DNA from: Planoprotostelium fungivorum
Taxonomy: Eukaryota > Evosea > Variosea > Cavosteliida > Cavosteliaceae
Assembly: GCA_003024175.1 (NCBI GenBank)
Contig: MDYQ01000018.1
Location: forward strand, 124,001 to 188,000
Direction of reading: 5' to 3'
Length of the DNA: 64,000 nt
Shown: positions 13,964-25,357 of the stretch, piece by piece
Numbering within the stretch: the first letter of the stretch is position 1
How the letters are laid out: the number at the start of each line of letters is the position of its first letter
Made by a program: the position numbers and the translations under genes
Notes under the pieces: generated by a model
Databases searched by the model: none
The model's input: only the letters and a program-made list of their open reading frames with translations
Told to the model about the DNA's origin: nothing

Positions 13964-14275
13964 GGTAGAATATCTTTGTAACGGCTTCAGTGGAAGGGCG
14001 TTATCGCAGATACGGAGAGAACGGAGATTAATGCACACGGGTCGATGTCGTATGGCAGTATGGACACATAAAGAGGAGAGTCGATTCATCTCACCAGATG
14101 ATGGTTGTGCTGCGTGTGTCACGTGAGAAACATATGGCGAATTTCGCTCCTCGACTCACGTGACTACACAAGTGACAGTCTTCACAAGAGGACAGCTCGT
14201 TGTCCAACTGTGGAAAGACAACCATTCATTGTTCTTCCACACAAATGAATGTGAGAGGACAATCCAATTCATTCT
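13964..14275. other. Intergenic interval, DHH gene to RBM42-like gene
   Basis: About 310 bases between the DHH start codon and the stop codon of the next minus-strand gene. It should hold the 3' UTR of the RBM42-like gene and the DHH promoter. I see no gene or structured repeat in it. Confidence 0.35.
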
Positions 14276-15469
14276 TTATCTCTTTCCGGTGGGTGCATCT
14301 CCGGCACGCTCCTTCCACTTGCTCTTCGTCAGCTTGCAAGGTCTGTTTCCAATGTATTTGCCTACGAGCGTCATCAGCACCGTCTTCATTGTCATGACAC
14401 ACCGTTCATCTCCTTCATGGCCCTTGCGTAGTCCGCAGAGTCACGGAAGCTGACAAAGGCGTAGCCTCTAGACTTTCCTGACTTCTTGTCTTTCAGCACC
14501 TTCGCCCTCTGGAAGGACGGGTACTTGTTGAAAGCTCGAGCGAGAAGCTGCACGAAGGTCAACGCCTTTGCTGAGATGATTCGAACTCACTTCATCGTTG
14601 ACTTCGTTTCCTAAATCACCTACGAAGATTCTGAAATCATCTGTTGAACGTGAACAAACGCCAGAGAGGTCAAAGATGATGATGATGGATGATGGATGAT
14701 GATGAGAGAGGTAAAGAGGATGGACTCACTTGGATCCCAGTCGCCGAGAGAAGAGTCTTCCCAGGTGGTGCCGGCTGCCTGACGGGTGATTCTCAGAGCA
14801 CCAGTCTGTCCGTGAGGACCCAGAGTGACCGAAGCTCCTGGAAAGTCGGGGACTGGTTGCACTTGCAACTGATTACCGCTGTAGAACATGTGAGCAAAGG
14901 GGTGATGATGCAGATGGGAGACACACATGGGTGTTGAGCCCGAGGCCTTGATGGCGGGAGCGGCTGGTTTAGCAGGAGCGTGTTGAGGGAATACATATTT
15001 GGGCGCAGAGTTTTTGTCTTGTGATTTCAGAATCTCCTACAGATGGTGCATCAGAATGCATGGGGATATAGCTTCACCTCACCTGATAACTCTTTCCAGT
15101 TCCTTGTGGGGCGAAAGAGAAGTCGGATGGGAGGAGACTGGTAAATTCATCGTATGTTCTGGGCCTAGAGGATGTAGCGCTGGCTACCACCTGTCGAAGG
15201 TCGGTGCCTGTTCGGGATGAGGTGAATGTCGTTGAACATATACGTACCTCTTGGACGACAATTGGCGCCGCTGAACCCTTTGCTTTCTTTGCAACAAGCT
15301 GACTCTTCAAAACTCTGGCTGGAATCATCATTCCCTTATTGGGTGGGGCGACTGGGCCGATGACTGAACCATTTGAAGGGGCACTCTGTGAGCCCTCTCC
15401 TGCAGCATTCTTCGCCTGCTGTTCTTGGATGAATTCCTGTGCGTATTTCTCCAACAAGGATGGGTCCAT
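14276..15469 (-). CDS. RBM42-like RNA-binding protein (single C-terminal RRM)
   Basis: The ATG at 15469 opens MDPSLLEKYAQEFIQEQQ, followed by a Pro/Ala-rich, low-complexity region with a conserved-looking basic patch (IPARVLKSQLVAKKAKG). A single RRM sits near the C-terminus. RNP2 is FRIFVGDLGNEVNDE and RNP1 is KSRGYAFVSFRDSADY, followed by AMKEMNGKYIGNRPCKLTKS and KWKERAGDAPTGKR before the stop at 14276-14278. The FVGDLGNEV and GKYIGNRP signatures are those of RBM42, a spliceosome-associated protein conserved in plants and animals. An intron of the gene (about 14645-14730) carries a GATGATG simple repeat. It is tandem with the ZC3H3-like gene, about 160 bases apart. Confidence 0.88.
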
Positions 15470-15628
15470 GTCTGTGAATGCACTACTAGAAATGTGATGA
15501 TGAGATTGAATAAAAATCATCCCGTGCTATTTTATTCTTATTACAGAGTGCCCACGGTTATGCTTGACACCATGAGGAAACAACACAAGCATGATGAAGG
15601 AGAACAGGAGGCCTCACAAACTCAAAAT

Positions 15629-16417
15629 TTATTCGTCATCAAAACACGGCCGCAGTTGCGAAGTATCTTTCTTCAGCAAGACTGGGTTTGTGGATTGCTT
15701 GTCGTCTCTCGTGTTCGTTGTCTCTTTCGTTCTCTTATGTTGCAGTCTACACCTCATGTCCAAGCACCTTCCTTTCGTCTGAAACTCTGGACAATGTGTA
15801 ACGTGTTTCATATTACACATATTTCCCCTCGGACAACTCTTCCCTCGGCTCCACTCTGGACACACTGGTGCGTCGTGGGCGATGTAGACATGTGAAAACG
15901 GACAGTCTGTCTTCGTGCAAACCCCGGCCAAAAAGAAGGAGCACGTTGGCTTCGGCTCTTCGGCTGGTGTTCGCTTGACCGCCTGAACAATGGTCTTTGA
16001 GAGTCTGGGTGAGGACTTGAGATTGACTCGCAGGCCCGTCTTCCTGGAAGAATACTGTGAACCGTGAAATAAAACGAAGTGACTATTCACCGGTGGGCTA
16101 TGCTGAGTGTCTTGCTTCGGATGCCTCTCTCTGCCACCAGTCGTCTGAACTCATTAAACCCAGTCTCTTCTCCGTACCTACCTGTTGCCCGTCGTTGAGG
16201 AGGGAGTCGAGCTACTCCGCCATTTTAAAGATTTTGGTGAGGGTAAAATGGGTGTGGGCTTGGGTGGTGCCTCCTTTTTAATTTGGTAGATAGAAGGAAT
16301 CGTTGGCGCTGGCGGTGGCGGCTTCTTGTTGACATTTTGCTGTTGTTTCTGGCGGTTGATTTGGCCAGCCACGAGAGCGATCTGTCTCAATAGTTCCTGT
16401 TCAGTTAGTGTGTTCAT
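15629..16417 (-). CDS. ZC3H3-like CCCH zinc-finger protein
   Basis: The short protein starts at 16417 (MNTLTEQELLRQIALVAGQI), continues through a Gln/Lys- and Pro-rich linker, and ends with a block of CCCH fingers. I count three: CSFFLAGVCTKTDCPFSH, CPEWSRGKSCPRGNMCNMKH and CPEFQTKGRCLDMRCRLQH, with the spacing C-x7/8-C-x4/5-C-x3-H. The order and the flanking words (CTKTDCPFSH, HCPEF) match ZC3H3 (Smicl/Red5), which acts in mRNA 3' processing, polyadenylation-linked export and RNA decay. It is much shorter than animal ZC3H3, with little beyond the finger block. It is divergent from the acetyltransferase gene across about 140 bases. Confidence 0.85.
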
Positions 16418-16557
16418 GCACCTTCTTTCTTATTCTTCTCGATGATGCTTTTGCTTGTTAGCTCTTTCCAACCGCAGATAGCCTTCACTGAAAATTCCAT
16501 CTACAGTGCGATATTTTCTGGAATCGAAGAACACGACCCGAAGGATAAGATCTCATC

Positions 16558-18618
16558 ATGGACGTGAGAAACAAGTTCTTAGAGCACGTCGTCAAGGATA
16601 AAGAAATCGTTGCACAGAAACAGTTGTCAACGGCTGATCTGTTGAACAACTTCAGTCAGCAATTGGAGGAGCTGGAACTTCGAGTCGATGATGAGTTCAT
16701 CAGCCCAGCCATGAGTGCATTCAAAGAGTCCCCTGCATTTCGTCATCAACAGAATGTTAGAGATTTCTTCATCAGAGCGGAGGCATCCATCTTTATGAAG
16801 GAGATACAAAAGGGTGAGGAGATAAATGACAAAGGATTCACCACTGAGGTCACATAGGTGATGAAGAGTCCTCTTCCAGCGAGGAGGAATACGAAGATGA
16901 AGATTGGGAAGACAGCGAGGACGATAGTGAAGACGATGACGAAGAAGAAGAAGAAGAGACGGAAGAGGTATCATCCCATTCCCACGATCTCCCCACTCAC
17001 CTCCAACAGGTCAAGAGAAAGAAGAAGATCTTGAAGAGATTGATCAAATCATCTCATTCCTCCAACTACATCTCCCTCTTCCACTCCATTCGAATCATGC
17101 GGGGTATCCTCTCCGTACGTCTCTCACATCCCCGTCTCCTTCTGATCCCCACAGCACTTTGGCATCACCTCCACCGTGCGACAGATCAACGGATCAACCT
17201 CCTCCGAGATGAATCGCTCGAACAAACCGAGAGTCAAATTGGGTAAGCCTTACTACCAGACCATGAAGATCGGACTCTGCGCTTGGATTGTCGATTGGAT
17301 GTTGAACAGCTACACCGAAGATGCACAGATCGCCACTCTGAAGAAGAGAAAGGTGATCTCATCCGTGTGATCATCGCGATGTGACGTGATGGAAAGGTTT
17401 ACGTTATATCCTTCAAGCTGCCAGAGCAAGGAAATCTCGTACAGAGAGCCGTTTTCATCACGGAAGAGGTGAGAAAACTACAATGAGAGTTAAGAGTTGA
17501 GATGACGCGAGGACAGGTCGAGCTCGATGGAAATCGATCGGAAGTCTTCATCTTTGGATTCCTCTGTGAAGAACACAGGAGATCTCACCACTTTACGAAA
17601 TCGTACGCTTACATCTCTTTCTTGGAGAGCTGTCAATTTTCGGGAGCGAAGAAGGTGCGACGATCGCGATGACGATCGCATCGTGATGGTGTGATGATGA
17701 AGAGAGTTGAATGATGAATAGGTGGCTGGCATCTCTCCAGTGAGAGCCGTGTTGAGTGCTTATTCAGAGTTCTTGTCTGTAATTAAGCCTGGAATCTTAC
17801 TTCACATCTGGGCCGACGCACCCGATGACTCCTGCCCTTACTTTATCTTCAACAATTTTCCACGACCTCCGAGTGAGTCTATCCATTCCCATTTGAATCG
17901 TTCAACCGATACAACGATTGCACCTTCAAGTCTGTGTCACATTTGGCTGATGTAGATCGTAGTCGTTCCACAGGTGAACAAGTCTGGGCCGATGGATCCA
18001 CAGGCAGCGGCGTCGAAGAAATTGCACGAGATGTACCTCTCCTTCCTGCACGGAAAATTTGTGACACATCCGTTCAAATATGAATTGTCCATTCCACCTC
18101 TACCCGAATTTGGTGTACCAGGTGATGATGATCACGATGACCATCATCGTGATGATGGAGGAGACGATGGAGGAGACGAGATATTGATGGGGTAACCAGG
18201 AGAGAGAGCGAAGGACATCAAGAGGGACGTGGATGTCATCGCAGATCACAAGCAGCTCCAAGCACTGGCCAAATCTCTCGTCGACAAGATCAACAGCCGA
18301 TTCGGTACGACCATCGTGGCCGAGTTGAAGTCTCCAGAGTACCTCAAATTAGACCCCAGGATAGACATCACTTCCTTTGGTATCAAAGACTGCACCTCAT
18401 TCATCGATGATGGAAGGTGATGACATGGAGAGAGGTGAAAGCTGAAGGGGAGCAGGTTCTTTGACAGACAAGCCTTCTTGGAGGGATACGACTTCCGTGA
18501 CGTCAACTCTGCAGTGAAGAGCACAGCGGATGCCATCGCGAGATGGAAGAATGATTTCTCGGACGGATTAGAAGTGTTTGATTGCAAGAGCTGCTTCTTG
18601 AGCACTTATACCTCTTGA
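16558..18618 (+). CDS. Compact p300/CBP-type histone acetyltransferase (KAT11 core)
   Basis: The protein starts at 16558 (MDVRNKFLEHVVKDKEIVAQ) with a helical segment, then a long acidic run (SSSSEEEYEDEDWEDSEDD and poly-Glu near 16930) and a Lys-rich patch. The rest aligns by eye with the p300/CBP catalytic core. FKLPEQGNLVQRAVFITEE and VELDGNRSEVFIFGFLCEEH match the early strands, and SYAYISFLESCQFSGAKK matches p300's ISYLDS segment. RAVLSAYSEFLSVIKPG and LLHIWADAPDDSCPYFIF match the p300 HIWACPPSEGDDYIFHCHP region, then KKLHEMYLSFLHGK matches its KRLQEWYKKMLDKA. The last exon ends DCKSCFLSTYTS. TAZ, KIX, bromodomain and ZZ regions are not visible, so it is far smaller than p300. Activity on histones is inferred. 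Confidence 0.78.
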
Positions 18619-18851
18619 TAAATCGTCTCATCCTATACGGTTCCTCTCGAATTGTTATACTGATGTTCCGGACAAACTGACGCCCGATCGAGGCTGTGTG
18701 CTCCAGACTCTTTCTCACTTCCCACGTGAATGAGCGAAATAAGAGACAATTTTGACACTCTCCACGAGGATGATCTTTGTGTTGTAGAACGTCAGCCCAG
18801 GGTCAGGAAATATGCTGTTGAGGGAAGCCGAAGGATCATTCAATCACCAAC

Positions 18852-21800
18852 ATGGAGGTACCCGCAGATGAGGTGAGAGAAGCTGAGAGGGTTGATCTGA
18901 ACAGCCCAGTTGCCCGACGGACAAGGAGGCCTGGATGCAGATCTCGGTCACATCAGAGGTGAATGAATCACAAAGACGACTACTTATACTGACTGATTCA
19001 GGAAGTTCTGTTTTTGGGGTGATCGATCTGTCTTCGGAAGATGAAGTTCCTCCCACGCCGACTGCCGCTCGTCGTTTCACGGTGAGAAGGATGAGAGTGT
19101 CGTCGTATCTGATGGTGTCTTACAGTTAGAGCACGAATTTAACATTGTAACAATCGTGAAGATACAGGCCCGCCTCAGAGGTTTCGCACGTAGAGCCAGA
19201 ATTCGATCACGAAGTGAGAGATTGGAGGGGATGGACATCCTTTTTTAGACTCATACATTAACAGGAAGGTTGTTCCTTGCATCTCAGATCCTGGCCAGAC
19301 AGAAAGAATTCGTCCAACAGATGCAGTTTCTCAAAGAGGTAGAGTCACGAGATCATCTGTGTCACCGAATGATGGGGGCAGCATTACATCCATGGCATCG
19401 ATGGAAAGCTACAATTGAACCCAGTGGACATCAGCACCATGTTTTCAAAAATCCCAGAGATATTAGACAATGCGAGAGAATTCTATCAGAAACTGAAAGA
19501 CAGAATGATTCCATGGACCAATCGCACCCACATCAGCGACATCATCTTGGAGTTTAAAGACAAATTACTGGCAAGATGAATCGATCCATCGACAAAAGCT
19601 GAAGAGTCCACGCAGGTGGTCAACGATCATAGAGCAGCATCGGCCGCTCTACAACACAGTAGACGAGAGCATCCAGAATTCGAGGCTCTACTCAATCGCT
19701 TGGAGCATTCGCAGAGATCAGATCGTCACCTGTCAAGGTGACCGCGAAACGAAATCTCCGCGAGATTCACACTCGCAGATTGCTCATCGTACCCACCCTC
19801 CACGCCTCCCTCTTTCACGCTGACGTCAGCGATCTGCTGAACGAGACACCCATCTACCTACCCGAACGAGAAGGTGGACCCTACCGTCTGAAACGTCGAC
19901 ATCACTGATAACGATAGGGTTGAAGAAGGCTGTGGATGCACTGAGAGAAGTATCGATCGCTGTCAACGAGAAGCAGAATACGGTGGAGAGACAATCTTCT
20001 GAATTATCTGATGTGATCGTGGGGTACAACGTGTCCACACCCGGTCGGTACTTTATACGCCAAGGTGAAGTCGATGAGTTATCTTCTTTGTCGTTGACTG
20101 GAGGCAGGGACACTGACACACGTGGAGAGAGACAAGAGGAAGGTGTACCAGGCATTCTTGTTCAACGACATTCTCTTGTGCACTACACTTCAGGGGAAAT
20201 TATCCAGGATCGGTTTCACTCTGACCAACAGCATCGATCTACAACGGTGCAATCTCAAATTTCACTACGAGACGGTCATCCGCTTGGACTTGTGTCAGGT
20301 GGAATATCGAAGAGATTTCAGAACTGAGCATTGTAGATCATCACGATGGGTGATTCGAATAAGAGTCATTTTGTGGGGGATACATTTCGTCTGTCCTCTC
20401 CTCGCAGAACATTTACCTTCCAAGCTTCATCTGAGGCAGAATGCAGGTGATTCACTTCCACTTTGATTCCCTATTTCATATCTACACAAAGACTTTGTCT
20501 CATTGCCTCAGGGTGTGGATCGATTCGATTGTCAGCTCTACATCGTACCGCATCGCCACGCACGGTGAGAGGATGCAGGTGAAGGAGTGAAAATGAAAAT
20601 GAACAGTTCCATTGGAACCATTTCGAGTCAAGAAGATGAAAAAGTTATCCGATTCGTGGATCAGACAGAGACGTCACGTGAGATCTGTCGTTCTCTCGTC
20701 CCTGATGATGTCAGGTCATTCGGGAATTGAACGAGACGGAGAATCACTATGTCTCTCAACTCAAGATCATGTTGGACGTGAGCTCCACCTCATCATCATC
20801 ATCATCATCACCATCATCATCACCATCATCATCACCATCATCATCATCATCACGTTCGACACAATGTTCACGTGAGGAGACACACTGAGATAGACCCAGC
20901 ATTGGAAACCTTACATGTCAACTAAATTATCATCCGACATGCACAACCGCCTCTTTGGAGACATCGACGTGATGATCGAAGCTCACTCTGCCTTCAGAAA
21001 TCAATTGGCCTCGGCCATTCAGATGGCCAAGGATGATATCTACGTTGGAAATCTATTCTTAGGTGACGAATATCGACATCATTATCGAGGATGTAAAATT
21101 GAAGGGAGCAGAGATCGTACCGCAGTTGAGAGATCTGTACTCTCAACAGATCACTTATGGATTCTCCTACAGTCACATATTATCCGAGTGATTCTTATTT
21201 CACTTGGACGATGAAGACTGAATCATATACAGGACGATGAAAAAATACGGACAATTGGGAGATTACTTGATATTACCATTTCAGAGGATAACGAGATATT
21301 CTCTACTCCTCAGTCGACTCGTAGAAGTAAGAAAAGAAGAAATAATGTAGTGTGACATGACAACAGGCCACACCGTTAGATCATGAAGATAGAGCCATAT
21401 TGATAGGAGCATTAGAGGAGGTAGAGTCAGCTCAACATTTACCCCTTTCATCTTTCTCTTTCGTCTTCTGATGTCGAAATAAGGTCAGAAGCTTTCTCCA
21501 CGAATTAAACGACAAGAGGAGGGAATACGATCAGACGATAGAGGTGAGACGAAGAGAAGAGAGAAGCTGAGTGGAACAGATGCAATTGTCCTCCACGCAG
21601 ATCTACGGTTACAACGAAGAGATCTTAGTGGCAGGAAGGTTGTTGATCCAACAGAGAGACGTCGAACAAGTCAACTTGGATGACACTCTCAGCTCCTGTC
21701 GGTTGTTCATCTATGACGACATCATCCTATTGACCAAGAAGAAGAGCTCGACTAATTTTCAATTCATTCAGGCGTTTCCTTGTAACTCGAGCCGGGTGAG

Positions 21801-22467
21801 TCTGCGAGGAGATTTCGTTCTGACTTGTCCAAGTTGCACATCGCTGGAGCAGATTTCCCCCGTCGGTTTGTACTCAAATCACCCGAGTCCAGTGCAGTCT
21901 TACAATGCAGGACACCGTTAGAATACATCAACACCTTAAATTGTATAGAGAAACATCTGGATCAGAGTTACTGGTATCATCCCAGAGGTAAGAGATGGAT
22001 CGAGCGAATGTGTGAGTGTATCAACGATGACAGACAAACGTATGGAGAAGGGTTTAGAGACCAGGAGAAAAGAGTTGACTTTTAGAACGACGGAGTCTTA
22101 CGTCATGATCAAGACTTTCGCTGGCTGGGCTCCCCGTTGGCTCAAATTGAGAGGTAAGTGTTCAGATGCATCTCCATTGCTGAGGATGAACAGGGTCCGT
22201 GCTGTACGTCTGCACGCTTCCGGAGCTATCGATCGAACAATCGTGTGTTATGGATGGCTGCAGGATTGGTATCTGTGAGGACGAGCAGAGACACAACGTG
22301 TTCAGGATCATCAGCCCACATAGTGAGCCACTCTGCGTTCAACTCCTTAACCTGTCACAGACGAAGAGGTGTTGAGAGCTTCACCACCGACTTACACTCA
22401 AATGATCGAATGGATACAGTGTCTGAGAGGTGTCACTGTGTCCACGGAGAAGGCGCCGAAAAAGTGA
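18852..22467 (+). CDS. Multidomain RhoGEF: IQ, DH-PH, DH-PH, PH
   Basis: A Rho-family guanine nucleotide exchange factor with two catalytic modules. The start at 18852 gives MEVPADE, then a segment GSSVFGVIDLSSEDEVPPTP. An IQ motif, IVKIQARLRGFARRARI, suggests calmodulin or light-chain binding. DH1 begins RQKEFVQQMQFLKE and continues through LNPVDISTMFSKIPEILD to LKKAVDALREVSIAVNEKQN. PH1 has KVYQAFLFNDILLCTT and TFTFQASSEAECRVWIDSI. DH2 starts VIRELNETENHYVSQLKIML and has the canonical core LGDYLILPFQRITRYSLLL. PH2 includes CRLFIYDDIILLTKKK and ADFPRRFVLKSPES. A third PH contains FAGWAPRWLKLRG and PPTYTQMIEWIQCLRG. The stop is 22465-22467. More than twelve short introns interrupt it, and an upstream exon cannot be excluded. 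Confidence 0.83.
20788..20852. repeat. ATC trinucleotide microsatellite in a RhoGEF intron
   Basis: A run of CATCAT units with occasional CAC interruptions lies inside the intron between the VIRELNETENHYVSQ and WKPYMSTKLSS exons of the second DH domain. The intron is about 110 bases, longer than its neighbours, because of this repeat. Confidence 0.8.
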
Positions 22468-23118
22468 TGCACTAATGATGTGACGAAAATTGATGAGACG
22501 CAGGGCACTAAGCCGGAGGGTCCCCTCCTTCTTCAAGAAGAACCCATCACCCACGGGAGGTAGATCCGTGCTGAGTCAGAGCATGAAATAAAGCGGGTCA
22601 GTGTGGCTGTGAATGTCTGCGTGATATCTCTATTCTCGCCACTGAAACACACCGCGGTGGACGACCCGACATGTTATGCACATCATTTTTGTACGTCGTT
22701 CATGAGCTATACGATAGTGGCGGATGAGACACATTGAACAACCGATGCGACAAAAGCAGTTAGATGATGACGTCAAAGGTCACATTGATGATCACCTTCA
22801 GGACCACGTTGTTATGATTATAATATTGCAGTATATGTGACACACATACGACGCGATTAATCAAAAGGTGACATGCATGAACGACCATGAGGAAATTATA
22901 CGATGAAGGAAATTGTCTGGTAATGATTCAGTTGACGCACAACAAAAACCGTGGCTGATGTTCAACCACGAAGTCATACAGAAGAGAACACAGGCCAACA
23001 TTAAATAAATGCGAAAAAGGGCTGAACAGAAAAAAGATAGAAAACATGCCGACATGCAAAGCAATAACAGATGACGGAAACAAAAAAATGACTGCAATAA
23101 TCGGTTCCACCCCCCCAC

Positions 23119-23172
23119 ATTCGATGTACGAAGCTGAAATTCGATCAAGTGTGATCATGTGTTAAGAGATTT
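23119..23172. repeat. 54-bp direct repeat, copy 1
   Basis: This copy starts ATTCGATGTACGAA and ends with GTGATCATGTGTTAAGAGAT plus TT. By direct comparison it differs from copy 2 at 9 of 54 positions (about 83% identity). The 15-base core AGTGTGATCATGTGTTAA is shared without change. The copies are 157 bases apart start to start. Confidence 0.85.
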
Positions 23173-23194
23173 ATCCATGTGTAAACACATGGAT
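23173..23194. other. Perfect 10-bp hairpin between the direct repeats
   Basis: ATCCATGTGT, a two-base AA loop, then ACACATGGAT: both arms are perfectly complementary over ten pairs. It begins one base after repeat copy 1. It could be a protein-binding palindrome or an RNA stem; no poly-T terminator or tRNA-like boxes accompany it. Confidence 0.7.
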
Positions 23195-23275
23195 ACAGAT
23201 GGACCAACTTCGTTGTGGTCCGTCAGAGTTCGTTCCTTTTGACTCAGATAGACGTAAGATACGTCAGAAGAGACT

Positions 23276-23329
23276 ATTCGATGCACGAAACTATTTTTCG
23301 ATCGAGTGTGATCATGTGTTAATCGATTT
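23276..23329. repeat. 54-bp direct repeat, copy 2
   Basis: The second copy starts ATTCGATGCACGAA and ends AGTGTGATCATGTGTTAATC plus GATTT. It has the same length as copy 1 with no gap in the alignment. The differences cluster at positions 15-21 of the repeat; the GTGATCATGTG core is conserved. Confidence 0.85.
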
Positions 23330-23632
23330 CACAAGAGCGACCAATCTTCAGATGTCTTTTCTCATTATTTTTGTTGGTTAGCGAGTAACTGTCCCTTTCT
23401 CTGTTCATATTAATCATCGCTGTCAGTTTTCGTCAATCCTTCACATTTGACGTAGCTTCGGTTCATACTATCGTCATTACGCGCGTGAATCCCGCAGGTT
23501 GTACTCATCCCGTTGTATCGACGATATACCCTTATTATATATGACGCATGTTCCTCTATGGTTACATTCGTCTTCGTTGAGACGTATTTCCCCCAAATGA
23601 TGAGCTTAATCGGGCTATTTATTCATTCTCTT

Positions 23633-24767
23633 TCAACATTTGGCCACGAGCTCGTCATATTCAACGGTGGTGACAGAGAAAGGAAGGTGGTGACCGTAAG
23701 TCCAAGCTTGTCCGGTCTGGCTGATAGGCACCCGGGTGGATGTTAAGATTGACCTAGCACCTGAGACACGTTAGCTTCATCTACGAAATCATAAACAGAA
23801 GTCTCACCATCCTCTGCCGACCTAGGTCCTTGGTGGTAAGTGAGGTCGGTGGCACAGTAGCCGGGACAGACGAGAGAAAGAGAGATTCCTTTCAATATCT
23901 CAGACTTCTCTGTAGTTTCACCATCTCACCCTTTGATTTGATCTTCTGAGCTAAAGCTCTTGCGTACACGTTCAAGAACATCTTTGACATTCCGTAATCT
24001 CCGTAAAATTTGGCGTGAGCGTCACCATATAGGGTAGCGTAATCATCTGTCGTAACGGTCAGGCGTCGTTACGTTCACTCGTTCACTCTTTTCCGCTGCA
24101 TTGTAGTAGTCCTGCACCAGTTGTTCGAACTCATCGTGACTGATGTCATCACGATCAAATTTCTCCTTCGTTTGAGGTGGAACAGCCCCCAAACACAGGG
24201 AAGCGAGACCACTGGTGACCTCCACCAAGTGAGCGTCTCTGGACTTTTCAAGCAGAGGAATGAAGGCCTCGTCTGCTATCTGTGCGGTGGTGAGTCGATC
24301 GTTGTGGTGATGAGTGACCGGGAGGACTCACAGCAGTTCCATAGATGTTGGTGGCGAAGATTGTCCTGGCGTCCGAGGTTGCTATAGCCGCGCTGCTGAT
24401 GAGAACGTCGAGCCTTCCGTAGGTGGACCTGAACAAAATGAGTCGAGATGACTCGTCGTATTTCACCCACTCCACATGTTGAGCTGCTTTCTCAATACTA
24501 GCCTTATCGGTGAGGTCGAACGCGACCACCTTTTGATCCGATCAGTTTCGACACGATCGATGTTGCTCCGATCACCTCCAAGAGGTTTCCCTCCGCAATC
24601 GACGGTACCAACTCTTGGATAGCTCTTTTCGATGCCTCTACCGATCTCACGCCAGCAATGACGATCTGGTCTCTCTCTTCTGTCAGGAGGATCTTGACGG
24701 CTTGTAGTGCGAGACCTCTTCCACCTCCGCTGATGAAGACGATTCTCTTGTTCTCGAAAGAAGGCAT
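23633..24767 (-). CDS. Short-chain dehydrogenase/reductase, carbonyl-reductase-like
   Basis: The ATG at 24767 opens MPSFENKRIVFISGGGRGLA, whose GGGRG is a Rossmann-fold NAD(P)-binding loop. An intron then joins EGNLLE to VVAFDLTDKASIEKA, which places the conserved FDLTD adenine-side acid. The expected second motif is seen as RLDVLISSAAIATSD (NNAG-equivalent, here SSAA). A later exon, KFYGDYGMSKMFLNVYARAL, carries the catalytic Y-x3-K (YGMSK). Further on, LSLVCPGYCATDLTYHQGPR is the CPGxxxTD motif of CBR1-like reductases. The last exon is uncertain: after SAEDG the frame could end near 23643 or 23633 depending on the splice site, or stop sooner. Substrate unknown; plausibly an NADPH-dependent carbonyl reductase. 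Confidence 0.78.
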
Positions 24768-25357
24768 GCTGTTGTGATGGTTTGTGGCTGAATGGATATG
24801 GCTTCAGCTATACGAAGATGCATCATCGGCGACGCCGAGGCATCGGGCTCCCGCGTAAGGACCGTGCGGATATTCCGGCGTCGATGACACCACGATCGCG
24901 TCATCAGGCAATCATATTACCTTATGATTTCAACTTGAATCACCTATCGATTCTTGTACCGTCGCCACCTCTGTTCTGGATATGAACACTTGACGGATCT
25001 GAAGTACTTCAATTCAAGCAGAGAGCCATCCCCTCACCAGATCGTGTTTTCCGTTATCGCGATCGAAACATTGCACGTGAAAGTTATCTTTCTCTCGATT
25101 GTGTCTGTAGTATCGCACCGTTGTTCCCCAGAAGTAGAAGAATTCGAGTATACTGGCCTTCGTCGGTTTCCACACGAGATTCAGATCATTCTTTAACACC
25201 TCCCACAAGAAGAGATAGCTTCGGTTTCATGGCTGAGCAGCTCGATGGTGTGTTTCTAAAAAGAGAAGTCACGTGACTCGAATCTGCGAACGCGAAGATC
25301 ATTCGCCGAATGTGTAAAATTTGACCAGACAAACAGACACATCATCCAGAAGAGAAA
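24768..25357. other. Intergenic region between the dehydrogenase and NMNAT genes
   Basis: About 590 bases between two divergent starts. A 64-codon minus-strand frame at 25014-25208 (MWEVLKNDLNLVWKPTKAS) reads rather protein-like but has no recognisable family, no clear splice partners and sits where promoters are expected, so I do not call it a gene. Otherwise nothing stands out. Confidence 0.35.

Larger units (their letters stand above)
22468..23632. other. Largest gene-free stretch; AT-richer, with direct repeat and hairpin
   Basis: About 1.15 kb between the RhoGEF stop and the end of the dehydrogenase gene shows no frame with convincing protein character. Base composition looks more AT-rich than the coding neighbourhood. 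It holds a 54-bp imperfect direct repeat and a perfect 22-base hairpin, listed separately. It could hold regulatory DNA or an unrecognised non-coding RNA. The hydrophobic short frames on the minus strand (about 22860-23158) look like by-products of T-rich sequence. Confidence 0.5.

Noticed and set aside
22861-23158. Two overlapping hydrophobic minus-strand frames that look like small membrane proteins
   Set aside because: They overlap in different frames, lack splice context and arise from A-rich sequence on the plus strand read as T-rich. One has no ATG start.
25014-25208. Minus-strand frame MWEVLKNDLNLVWKPTKAS
   Set aside because: It reads rather like protein but has no family, no supported exon partners and lies in an expected promoter region.
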